Shown here: one piece after another, positions 17,135-24,486 of the stretch
How the letters are laid out: every line of letters begins with the position of its first letter
Position numbering within the stretch: the first letter of the stretch is position 1
DNA from: Streptomyces althioticus
GTDB taxonomy: Bacteria > Actinomycetota > Actinomycetes > Streptomycetales > Streptomycetaceae
Assembly: GCA_014649355.1 (NCBI GenBank)
Contig: BMSW01000005.1
Location: 248,001 to 312,000 of the forward strand
Direction: 5' to 3'
DNA length: 64,000 nt
Program-made: the position numbers and the translations under genes
Notes under the pieces: generated by a model
What the model was told of the DNA's origin: nothing
Seen by the model: the letters and a program-made list of their open reading frames with translations, nothing else
Databases searched by the model: none

Positions 17135-17524
17135 TCAGCAGAGGATCCAGCCGGAGCTGACGGAGCCCGCCGCGACCCGGCCGGTGACCCAGACGCAGCG
17201 GCGTCCGGCGTGCACGGTCACCGGGCCCGCGTGGTACGCGAACTGCCCCTCGTCGACCACGGGCCGTCCGCCGCGCGCCCGCACGCTCACCGCCATCTTC
17301 CGCTTCACGCCCTGCTTCTTGGCGACGGTGACGGCGCAGACGTATCCGCCGCGCTTGTAGACGTGCACCGACCCGGTGGAGAACGGCAGGGTCCGTACCT
17401 TGCGTCCGGGACACAGCGCGGCCGCCTCCGCCTCCTGCGCCGGGGCCGCCAGGGCGAGCAGCCCCGCCGCGGTCAGCACCGCAAGGGCCGGCGCGAGCCG
17501 CCGGTGTATCGCTCCACTGCGCAC
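17135..17524 (-). CDS. Small secreted protein of unknown function
   Basis: A 129-residue protein from GTG 17522-17524 with GGGAGG nine bases upstream. VRSGAIHRRLAPALAVLTAA and the following LLALAAPAQEAEA form a Sec signal cleaved near AEAAA. The mature part is about 90 residues, basic, with four cysteines (ALCPG, GYVCAV, GRRCVW, terminal WILC) that could form two disulfides. No known domain is recognised. The clear signal peptide, good start and coding-like third positions support a real gene. It follows the ABC exporter on the same strand after a 185-bp gap. Confidence 0.75.
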   Translation of the reverse strand: MRSGAIHRRLAPALAVLTAAGLLALAAPAQEAEAAALCPGRKVRTLPFSTGSVHVYKRGGYVCAVTVAKKQGVKRKMAVSVRARGGRPVVDEGQFAYHAGPVTVHAGRRCVWVTGRVAAGSVSSGWILC

Positions 17525-17629
17525 AGTCGTCCTCCCGTAGCGCGCTCGCCGCGTACGACGGCGTACGCGTGTACGGACGCAGGGCATAGGTCGCACGGTT
17601 GCGCGAGCCGGGGTGCGCCGGTGACGGAC

Positions 17630-17727
17630 GGCCGGATCAGGCCGGTGCGGGGTCGGTCGGTCAGGCCGGTGCGGGGACGGCCGGATCAGGCCGGTGCGGG
17701 GACGGTCGGTCAGGCCGGTGCGGGGAC
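17630..17727. repeat. Two 49-bp direct repeats at the 3' end of the ABC exporter
   Basis: Unit 1 (17630-17678) and unit 2 (17679-17727) are head to tail and differ at one base. Each is built of two half-units containing CAGGCCGGTGCGGGG, giving four copies of that 15-mer. The second unit covers the stop codon and last five codons (VPAPA) of the ABC exporter. Confidence 0.88.
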
Positions 17728-20700
17728 GTCCTCGCCGACGAACGTCCGCCACAGCGCGGCGTAGCGGCCGCCCTTGCGCAGCAGTTCCTCGTGGGTGCCG
17801 TCCTCGGCGACGCGGCCGTGGTCCATGACGACGACCCGGTCGGCGCGGGCGGCGGTGGTCAGCCGGTGGGCGACCACCAGCGTGGTGCGGCGACCCGCGA
17901 TGCGGTCGGTGGCCGCGTTGACCTGCGCCTCGGTGGCGAGATCGAGGGCGGCGGTGGCCTCGTCGAGCAGCAGCACGTCCGGGTCGACGAGTTCCGCGCG
18001 GGCGAGCGCGATCAGCTGGCGCTGGCCCGCCGACAGGTTGCGGCCGCGCTCGGCGACCTCGTGGAGGTAGCCGCCGTCGAGGGTGGCGATCATCTCGTGC
18101 GCGCCGACCGCGCGGGCCGCGGCCTCCACCTCGGCGTCGGTGGCGTCGGGACGGCCGTAGGCGATGGCGTCGCGGACGGTGCCGGGGAAGAGGTACGCCT
18201 CCTGCGGGACGACGCCCAGCCGGTGCCGGTACGCGGTGAGGTCCAGGTCGCGCAGGTCGGTGCCGTCGACGGTGACCCGCCCGGAGGTGGGGTCGTAGAA
18301 CCGGGCGACCAGCTTGACCAGGGTCGACTTGCCGGCGCCGGTCTCGCCGACGAACGCGACGGTCTGCCCGGCCGGGACGGTCAGGTCGACGGCGGTGAGG
18401 GCCTCCTCGCCGTCGCCGTAGGAGAAGTGCACGTCCTCGAAGGCGATCTCGCCGCGCAGGGACGTCACCGGGAGCGGCTTCGCCGGGGGCTTCGTGGAGG
18501 TCGGCTCGCGCAGCAGCTCCTGGATGCGGCCGAGGGAGACGGACGCCTGCTGGTAGCCGTCGAAGACCTGGGAGAGCTGCTGCACGGGCGCGAAGAACAG
18601 GTCGATGTAGAGCAGGTACGCGACCAGCGAGCCGATCGCCAGCGTGCCGTCGTCGACCCGGCCGCCGCCGACCACGAGCACCGCCGCGGCGGCGACCGAG
18701 GACAGCAGCTGTACGAACGGGAAGTACACCGAGATCAGCCACTGGCCGCGGATACGGGCGCTGCGGTAGGCGGCGCTGCGCTCGTCGAACCGCCGGGCGC
18801 CGTCCCGCTCGCGGCGGAACGCCTGGACGATCCGCAGTCCGGCGACGGACTCCTGGAGGTCGGCGTTGACCACCGACACCCGCTCCCGCGCCAGCTCGTA
18901 CGCCTTCACGCTGGCCCGGCGGAAGAAGTACGTGGCAACGATCAGCAGCGGGAGGGTGGCGAAGACGACGAGGGCGAGGCCGACGTCGAGCACCAGCAGG
19001 GCGACCATGATGCCGAAGAAGGTGACCACCGAGACGAACGCGGTGACCAGGCCGGTCTGGAGGAACGTGGACAGCGCGTCCACGTCCGTGGTCATCCGGG
19101 TCATGATCCGGCCGGTCAGCTCACGCTCGTAGAAGTCGAGGCCGAGCCGCTGGAGCTGGGCGAAGATCTTCAGCCGCAGGGTGTACAGCACGCGTTCGCC
19201 GGTGCGTCCGGTCATGCGGATCTCGCCGGTCTGCGCCGCCCACTGGGTGAGCACGGTGAGCAGGCCGAGCAGGGCGGCGGCCCAGACCGCGCCCTGGGCG
19301 GCCTCGGTGACGCCCTCGTCGATGCCGTGCCGGATCAGGATCGGCAGCAGCAGGCCCATGCCGGCGTCCACGGCGACCAGGGCGAGGCTGATCAGCAGGG
19401 GCGTGCGGAAGCCCTGCAGCAGGCGGCGCAGGCCGTAGGAGTCCTCGGGGCGCACGGCGCGGGCCTCGTCGACGTCGGGCACGTCGTCGGCCGGGGGCAG
19501 CGCGGCGACCTGTTCGAGGAGTTCCGGAGTGGCCGGGGCGCCGTCGAGGGCGGTGTCCCTGGGCTCGCGGTCGCCGGTCCACAGGCGGGGGGTGACGCCC
19601 CGCTCGGCGTCGAACTCCGCGTCCAGCTCGGCGCGCACGGAGGTGTCCTCCTCGCGCGGCCCCGCGGGCGGGGTGTGGCCCGGGGAGACGGCGCCCAGCT
19701 CGTCGGGGTCGGTGAGCAGCCGCCGGTACAGCGGGGAGGTCCGCTGGAGCTCCTCGTGGGTGCCGAGGGCGGCGAGGCGGCCGTTCTCGAGGACGGCGAT
19801 GCGGTCGGCGAGGTTCAGGGTGGAGCGGCGGTGGGCGATCAGCAGGGTCGTGCGGCCGCGCATGACGCTCTTGAGCGCCTCGTGGATCTCGTGCTCGACG
19901 CGGGCGTCCACGGCGGAGGTCGCGTCGTCCAGGACGAGCAGGCGCGGGTCGGTGAGGATCGCGCGGGCGAGGGCGACGCGCTGGCGCTGTCCGCCGGAGA
20001 GCGTCAGGCCGTGCTCGCCGACGGTGGTGTCGTAGCCGTCGGGCAGCTCGTCGATGAAGCGGTCGGCCTGGGCGGCGCGGGCGGCGGCCCGGATCTGCTC
20101 GTCGGTGGCGTCGGGGCGGCCGTACGCGATGTTGTTGCGGACCGTGTCGGAGAACAGGAAGGAGTCCTCCGGGACCAGGCCGATGGCGGCGCGCAGCGAG
20201 GCGGTGGTCAGCTCGCGGACGTCGTGGCCGCCGACCAGGACGGCGCCGCGGGTGACGTCGTAGAAGCGCGGCAGCAGCAGGGAGACGGTGGACTTGCCGG
20301 AGCCGGAGGCGCCGACCACGGCGAGGGTCTCGCCGGGGCGGATCTCGAAGGACAGGCCGTCGAGGACCGGCCGCTCGGGGTCGTAGCCGAAGGCGACGTC
20401 GTCGAACTCCACGGTCGCCGGGGCGTCGGCCGGCAGTTCCCTGGTGCCGTCGGTGAGGGACGGCTCGGTGTCGATCAGGTCGAGGACGCGTTCGGTGCCG
20501 GCGCGGGCCTGCTGGGCGACGGTGAGGACGACGGCGAGCATCCGGACGGGGCCGACGAGCTGGGCGAGGTAGGTGGAGAACGCGACGAAGGTGCCCAGCG
20601 TGATGTGCCCGCGCACGGCGAGCCAGCCGCCGAGGGCGAGCATCGCGACCTGTCCGAGGGCGGGCACGGACTGGAGGGCGGGGGTGTAGCGGGAGTTCAG

Positions 20701-21417
20701 CTTGATGGTGCGCAGGCGTCCGGCGAACAGCCGGCGGCCGACCTCGCGGAGCTTGCCGGTCTCCTGGTCCTCCTGGCCGAAGCCCTTGACCACGCGGACG
20801 CCGCTGACCGCGCCGTCGACGACCCCGGCGACGGCGCCCGCCTGCGCCTGGGCGTACCAGGTGGAGGGGTGCAGCCGGGTGCGGCTGCGCTTGGCGATCC
20901 ACCACAGGGCGGGGGCCACGGCGAGGGCGATCGCGGTGAGCGGCAGGGACAGCGACGCCATGATCACCAGGGAGATCACGAACAGCAGCAGGTTGCCGAT
21001 GGTCATCGGCAGCATGAAGAGCAGGCCCTGGATGAGCTGGAGGTCGCTGGTGGCGCGGCCGACGACCTGTCCGGTGGACAGTTCGTCCTGGCGTCTGCCG
21101 TCGAGCCGGGCGATCGACCCGAACATCTCGGTGCGCAGGTCGTGCTGGACGTCGAGGGCGAGGCGTCCGCCGTAGTAGCGGCGGATGTACGTCATGACGT
21201 AGACGGCGAGGGCGGCGCCGACCAGCAGGCCGGCCCAGGTGCCCATGTCCCGGGTCTTGTCGCCGATGACGTCGTCGATGATCACCTTGGTGATCAGCGG
21301 GACCAGGGCCATCACGGCCATGCCCGCGAGGGAGGAGCCGAGGGCCAGGACGACGTTCCTGGGGTGCCGCCACGCGTAGGCGGCCAGTCGTCGTGCCCAT
21401 CCCCGTTGCGCTGTCAC
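17710..21417 (-). CDS. Fused double ABC exporter (TMD-NBD-TMD-NBD)
   Basis: A 1235-residue single-chain type IV ABC exporter, probably effluxing a drug, lipid or peptide. Order: membrane domain about 15-320; NBD1 with Walker A GASGSGKS (Lys375), signature LSGGQ near 470 and Walker B LLVLDD; linker about 590-690; second membrane domain 700-960; NBD2 with GETGAGKS (Lys1030), signature LSAGQ and Walker B LLLDEATAALD. NBD1 has Asp498 where the catalytic Glu should be, and the signature that completes the same site (NBD2) is LSAGQ, so one ATP site is degenerate as in heterodimeric exporters. This looks like a fusion of two half-transporters that are separate genes in many relatives. The last codons lie in a repeat. 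Confidence 0.94.
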   Translation of the reverse strand: MTAQRGWARRLAAYAWRHPRNVVLALGSSLAGMAVMALVPLITKVIIDDVIGDKTRDMGTWAGLLVGAALAVYVMTYIRRYYGGRLALDVQHDLRTEMFGSIARLDGRRQDELSTGQVVGRATSDLQLIQGLLFMLPMTIGNLLLFVISLVIMASLSLPLTAIALAVAPALWWIAKRSRTRLHPSTWYAQAQAGAVAGVVDGAVSGVRVVKGFGQEDQETGKLREVGRRLFAGRLRTIKLNSRYTPALQSVPALGQVAMLALGGWLAVRGHITLGTFVAFSTYLAQLVGPVRMLAVVLTVAQQARAGTERVLDLIDTEPSLTDGTRELPADAPATVEFDDVAFGYDPERPVLDGLSFEIRPGETLAVVGASGSGKSTVSLLLPRFYDVTRGAVLVGGHDVRELTTASLRAAIGLVPEDSFLFSDTVRNNIAYGRPDATDEQIRAAARAAQADRFIDELPDGYDTTVGEHGLTLSGGQRQRVALARAILTDPRLLVLDDATSAVDARVEHEIHEALKSVMRGRTTLLIAHRRSTLNLADRIAVLENGRLAALGTHEELQRTSPLYRRLLTDPDELGAVSPGHTPPAGPREEDTSVRAELDAEFDAERGVTPRLWTGDREPRDTALDGAPATPELLEQVAALPPADDVPDVDEARAVRPEDSYGLRRLLQGFRTPLLISLALVAVDAGMGLLLPILIRHGIDEGVTEAAQGAVWAAALLGLLTVLTQWAAQTGEIRMTGRTGERVLYTLRLKIFAQLQRLGLDFYERELTGRIMTRMTTDVDALSTFLQTGLVTAFVSVVTFFGIMVALLVLDVGLALVVFATLPLLIVATYFFRRASVKAYELARERVSVVNADLQESVAGLRIVQAFRRERDGARRFDERSAAYRSARIRGQWLISVYFPFVQLLSSVAAAAVLVVGGGRVDDGTLAIGSLVAYLLYIDLFFAPVQQLSQVFDGYQQASVSLGRIQELLREPTSTKPPAKPLPVTSLRGEIAFEDVHFSYGDGEEALTAVDLTVPAGQTVAFVGETGAGKSTLVKLVARFYDPTSGRVTVDGTDLRDLDLTAYRHRLGVVPQEAYLFPGTVRDAIAYGRPDATDAEVEAAARAVGAHEMIATLDGGYLHEVAERGRNLSAGQRQLIALARAELVDPDVLLLDEATAALDLATEAQVNAATDRIAGRRTTLVVAHRLTTAARADRVVVMDHGRVAEDGTHEELLRKGGRYAALWRTFVGEDVPAPA

Positions 21418-21632
21418 GCGGTGCCCTTCGCTCGTCCTGATCTACCGGAAGGCTCCAACGCCGCCCGAACCGGATTTCATCCCTCCGCAACAATTCCGCG
21501 GACGCGCCCGCCCTACGCGACGTCGGATTCTCGTCACGCAATCGACACGCTGTCTCCACGCGCTTGACTGCATGTCCATGCCAGTCTCTCGGGTATCTCC
21601 CTTGTGCAACCCGCGTAGATCGGACACCCCAC

Positions 21633-22469
21633 ATGCCTGCTGTACGCATACGCCGCCGGAAGGCGGTGGCGCTGGCGAGCGCCGCCGTCCTCGCCGGACT
21701 CGCCGTCCCCGCCCTGACCCCCGCCACCGCCGGCGCCTCCGCGCCCGCCCACGGGGCCCCCGCCGCCCAGGACCGCGTGGCCGCGGTGGCCGACTACTAC
21801 GAGGGCGCCGAGGGCAAGACCGGCGAGGCCCTCAGGTCCGCCCTCAACTCGATCGTCAGCGACCAGACGAAGCTCTCGTACTCGGCCGTCTGGGACGCCC
21901 TGAAGGAGACCGACGAGGACCCGTCGAACAGCGGGAACGTGATCCTGCTGTACTCCGGCGTCTCCCGCAGCAAGAGCGCGAACGGCGGGAACACCGGCGA
22001 CTGGAACCGCGAGCACGTCTGGGCCAAGTCCCACGGCGACTTCGGCACCTCCACCGGCCCCGGCACCGACATCCACCACCTGCGCCCGTCGGACGTGCAG
22101 GTCAACAGCGCCCGCGGCAACAAGGACTTCGACAACGGCGGCAGCGCCGTCGCGAACGGCGGCGGCAGCCTCACCGACTCCGACTCCTTCGAGCCGCGCG
22201 ACGCGGTCAAGGGCGACGTGGCCCGCATGATCTTCTACATGGCGGTCCGCTACGAGGGCACCGACGGCTGGCCCGACCTGGAGCCCAACGGCAGCGTGAA
22301 CAACGGCAGCGCGCCGTACATCGGCAAGCTCGACGTACTCAAGGCCTGGAACGAGCAGGACCCGCCGGACGCCTTCGAGCAGCGCCGCAACGACGTGATC
22401 TACGAGTCGTTCCAGCACAACCGCAATCCGTTCATCGACCACCCGGAGTGGGTCGAGTCGATCTGGTAG
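21633..22469 (+). CDS. Secreted endonuclease I-type nuclease
   Basis: A 278-residue extracellular DNase/RNase of the endonuclease I (beta-beta-alpha metal) family. ATG 21633 gives a signal peptide MPAVRIRRRKAVALASAAVL with the rest ending near TAGASA; earlier in-frame starts only add residues before it. The catalytic motif is NREHVWAKSHGDFG with GTDIHHLRPSDVQVNSARGN shortly after, supplying the Mg-binding His/Asn residues. The C-terminus keeps VLKAWNEQDPPDAFEQRRND and NPFIDHPEWVESIW, as in the family. It probably scavenges nucleic acid outside the cell. A near-perfect hairpin follows the stop. Confidence 0.92.
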   Translation: MPAVRIRRRKAVALASAAVLAGLAVPALTPATAGASAPAHGAPAAQDRVAAVADYYEGAEGKTGEALRSALNSIVSDQTKLSYSAVWDALKETDEDPSNSGNVILLYSGVSRSKSANGGNTGDWNREHVWAKSHGDFGTSTGPGTDIHHLRPSDVQVNSARGNKDFDNGGSAVANGGGSLTDSDSFEPRDAVKGDVARMIFYMAVRYEGTDGWPDLEPNGSVNNGSAPYIGKLDVLKAWNEQDPPDAFEQRRNDVIYESFQHNRNPFIDHPEWVESIW

Positions 22470-22479
22470 GCGTCACCTC

Positions 22480-22514
22480 GGCCGGCCTCCCTCAGACGAA
22501 GAGGGCGGCCGGCC
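22480..22514 (+). terminator. Hairpin terminator after the endonuclease gene
   Basis: Arms GGCCGGCCTCCCTC and GAGGGCGGCCGGCC pair with one mismatch around a 7-base loop, between convergent genes. Confidence 0.75.
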
Positions 22515-22529
22515 CGCCCCAGCGGTGGG

Positions 22530-22898
22530 TCAGTCGCCCCGGCCCCCTTCCGGGACGGCGTCGGCGTCCTCCTCGTCACCGTCGGACACGTGGAGACGCG
22601 CTCCCCTGCTACGGGCGATGCGGTGGACGTCGTGGAGCGCCTCGGCCAGGCAGGCGGCGAGGTGACGGAGCTGGGGCGCGGTGGCCCTGGTGTCGCCCAG
22701 GAGCTCGACGGCGTGGCCGAGAAGGTCGTCCGCCATGCCGAGCTGGACGGCTTCGATCTCGTCGGCGAGGCGCGAGAGACGGCCGGTTCCGGTGTCGTCG
22801 GTGACGAGGTAGCAGGGGTTGCCGTCGAGGTTGGACCAGGGGAGGAGGCGGGGCCGGGCGACTGCGGTCGCGGCGACGTCTCGGCTCTCGTAGATCAC
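22530..22898 (-). CDS. Small conserved protein of unknown function
   Basis: A 122-residue acidic protein. RLLPWSNLDGNPCYLVTDD and GRLSRLADEIEAVQLGMADD recall a small family often found beside XRE/DUF397 regulators in Streptomyces, with no known activity. The start codon overlaps the stop of the next upstream gene (ATGA at 22895-22898), so the two are co-translated. The C-terminus is acidic and low in complexity (SDGDEEDADAVPEGGRGD). No signal peptide or membrane segment. Confidence 0.72.
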   Translation of the reverse strand: MIYESRDVAATAVARPRLLPWSNLDGNPCYLVTDDTGTGRLSRLADEIEAVQLGMADDLLGHAVELLGDTRATAPQLRHLAACLAEALHDVHRIARSRGARLHVSDGDEEDADAVPEGGRGD

Positions 22899-23374
22899 GC
22901 GGCGGTCACCTCGTTGCCCCGCATCCTGCGGGAGGCGACGTCGACACCGTGGATACGACGTGGCCCTACGTCGATGCCGTGCACGGCGAACCAGAGGGTC
23001 CGGCGCCGGGCGCGCTGCTGCTTGGCCCGCGCTCGCTGTTCATGGGCGAGGAGGTAGGGGCGCACGAGCCGGGAGTCCTCGCCGCGGAGGAGTGCCTCGT
23101 ACGGGGAGGGGCGGCGGCCGGGTGCGACGGGGGCGGTCGGCTCGGGGGTGGACGCCGCTCCCCCGGCGCGGTGCCGGCTCCCGTGCCGATGGCGCCCGGA
23201 GGCGGGCCACAGGAGCCGCAGCAGCGGCTCGAGGAGACAGGCGATACGGTGCAACACGTCTTCAACTCCGTTGCGGTTGAGGGCCATGCCCCCGGGCCGT
23301 CGGTAGCGGTCGCGGGGGTCTTCCGTGCCCGAGGGCAGGTAGAGGTGCATGGACATCGCTGTGTAGCGATCCAC
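22895..23374 (-). CDS. Small basic protein of unknown function
   Basis: A 159-residue arginine-rich protein, first gene of a two-gene minus-strand operon divergent from the XRE regulator. The start is uncertain: GTG 23374 (MDRYTAMSMHLYLPSG) or the ATGs at 23356/23350; none has a good ribosome site. Residues about 90-125 (PSPYEALLRGEDSRLVRPYL, then AHEQRARAKQQRARRRTLWF) form a probable basic helix also seen in other actinobacterial hypothetical proteins. I cannot assign a function. Co-translated with the gene at 22530-22898. Confidence 0.65.
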   Translation of the reverse strand: MDRYTAMSMHLYLPSGTEDPRDRYRRPGGMALNRNGVEDVLHRIACLLEPLLRLLWPASGRHRHGSRHRAGGAASTPEPTAPVAPGRRPSPYEALLRGEDSRLVRPYLLAHEQRARAKQQRARRRTLWFAVHGIDVGPRRIHGVDVASRRMRGNEVTAA

Positions 23375-23418
23375 TCACAGAGTGAGACGGGTCGGGCTAG
23401 GCTCGCCAGAGGGTCGGA

Positions 23419-23439
23419 TGTGACGAAGCATCTGTCACA
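23419..23439. promoter_or_regulatory. Palindromic operator upstream of the XRE gene (site 1)
   Basis: TGTGAC-N9-GTCACA, perfect 6-bp arms, 13 bp before the XRE start codon and just before its GGGAG ribosome site. An identical-arm, identical-spacing copy lies inside the gene at 23821-23841. A shorter palindrome CTCAC-AGA-GTGAG sits at 23374-23386 at the divergent start. Confidence 0.65.
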
Positions 23440-23451
23440 CGGGAGTTGGCG

Positions 23452-24246
23452 ATGAGCAACATCTATGGGGAGTGGTTGAAGGCGCAGCGAGAGGCGGCCG
23501 GGCTGACGCAACAGGAGCTGGCGACGGCCGCCGTCATGACGCGTTCGCACATCGCGCACATCGAGGCAGGCCGGCGCACCCCGTCCAAGGAGGACGCGCG
23601 ACGCCTCGACAGGGCGCTGAACACGGGCGATGTGCTCAGCAGCTTCCTTCCGGACGACGACACCGCAGTGGTCGAGCACTTCGAAGCGGCTCACGCTCTC
23701 GAACAGCAGGCGATCGAGATCCGCGAGTTCGCTCTCTCCTTCGTGCCTGGCATCTTCCAGACCGAAGGGTACGCACGTGCGGTCCTGAGCTCCTCCTACC
23801 CTCCTCTGGGTGAAGAGGAATGTGACAGGCTCGTTGTCACACGGCTGGAGCGGGCGAAGATCCTTGAGGACCCCGTGTCACCCGTAGTGTGGGCGCTTCT
23901 CGACCAGAGCGTCCTGGTCCGGCCGATCGGCGGCCCAGAGATCATGGCCGAGCAGATCACACACATCGTCAGGCTGGCGGAGTCACGACGGGTCCGCGTG
24001 CACGTACTACCGCACTCCTTGGGGTTCCACCCCCTGCTGGAGAGCATGCTGACGCTGATGTGGTTCGACGATCAGCCGCCGGTGGCTTACTGCGAAGGGG
24101 TCCGCATGGGGAAGGTGCACGACTCCCCGGCCATGGTTCAGGAACTGCAGGGCCGTTACGATCTCGCACTGAGCGATGCTCTGCCACTCAAGGAGTCACT
24201 GGCCCTGCTGAAGGCGACAGCAAAGGATCACGGACGTCATGGCTGA
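23452..24246 (+). CDS. XRE-family regulator with DUF5753 domain
   Basis: A 264-residue Streptomyces-type regulator. The helix-turn-helix is at residues 5-60 (WLKAQREAAGLTQQELATAAVMTRSHIAHIEAGRRTPS), followed by the DUF5753 domain (ALEQQAIEIREFALSFVPGI, then FQTEGYARAVL to the C-terminus). ATG 23452 is preceded by GGGAG. Such proteins are nearly always followed by a DUF397 protein, as here with an 8-bp overlap, and resemble the WhiJ/AbaA-like regulator-partner pairs that tune development and secondary metabolism. Two matching palindromes, one before and one inside the gene, suggest autoregulation. Confidence 0.92.
   Translation: MSNIYGEWLKAQREAAGLTQQELATAAVMTRSHIAHIEAGRRTPSKEDARRLDRALNTGDVLSSFLPDDDTAVVEHFEAAHALEQQAIEIREFALSFVPGIFQTEGYARAVLSSSYPPLGEEECDRLVVTRLERAKILEDPVSPVVWALLDQSVLVRPIGGPEIMAEQITHIVRLAESRRVRVHVLPHSLGFHPLLESMLTLMWFDDQPPVAYCEGVRMGKVHDSPAMVQELQGRYDLALSDALPLKESLALLKATAKDHGRHG
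23821..23841. promoter_or_regulatory. Second TGTGAC-N9-GTCACA site inside the XRE gene (site 2)
   Basis: Same arms and same 9-bp spacer length as the promoter site, 402 bp downstream, inside codons for ECDRLVVTRL. The exact match of arms and spacing makes chance less likely, although a coding constraint cannot be excluded. Confidence 0.5.
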
Positions 24247-24460
24247 ACCGATCATCTCGAACGCTGCCGCGTTGACCGGCTGGCGGAAGTCCTCTTACAG
24301 CGGCAGCGAGGGCGGCAGCTGCCTGGAGGTCGTGGACGACCACCCCATAGGTGTCCCTGTCCGCGACTCCAAGGCCCCCGAGGGGCCCGCCCTGGTCTTC
24401 CGGCCGGCCGGCTGGACGCCGTTCGTCGCCGCGGTCAAGGACGGAAGCCTCTCCGCCTGA
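24239..24460 (+). CDS. DUF397 protein, partner of the XRE regulator
   Basis: A 73-residue DUF397 protein with the signature WRKSSYSGSEGGSCLEV near residue 15 and VRDSKAPEGPALVF in the middle. DUF397 proteins work with the adjacent XRE/DUF5753 protein, apparently as modulators in a toxin-antitoxin-like or WhiJ-like relation. The ATG lies 8 bp inside the end of the regulator gene, so translation is coupled. It converges on the STAND gene with a 26-bp gap. Confidence 0.92.
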   Translation: MAEPIISNAAALTGWRKSSYSGSEGGSCLEVVDDHPIGVPVRDSKAPEGPALVFRPAGWTPFVAAVKDGSLSA

Positions 24461-24486
24461 CCGATCCCCCGCGATCCTCTCCGTGC

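Noticed and set aside
17599..21567. 1322-codon plus-strand open frame
   Set aside because: Antisense shadow of the ABC exporter; high GC leaves the opposite strand open, and the product lacks any domain pattern.
21418..21632. TTGACT at 21564 as an endonuclease-gene promoter
   Set aside because: The nearest TA-containing hexamer is 24 bp away, outside the usual spacer range; not enough to call.
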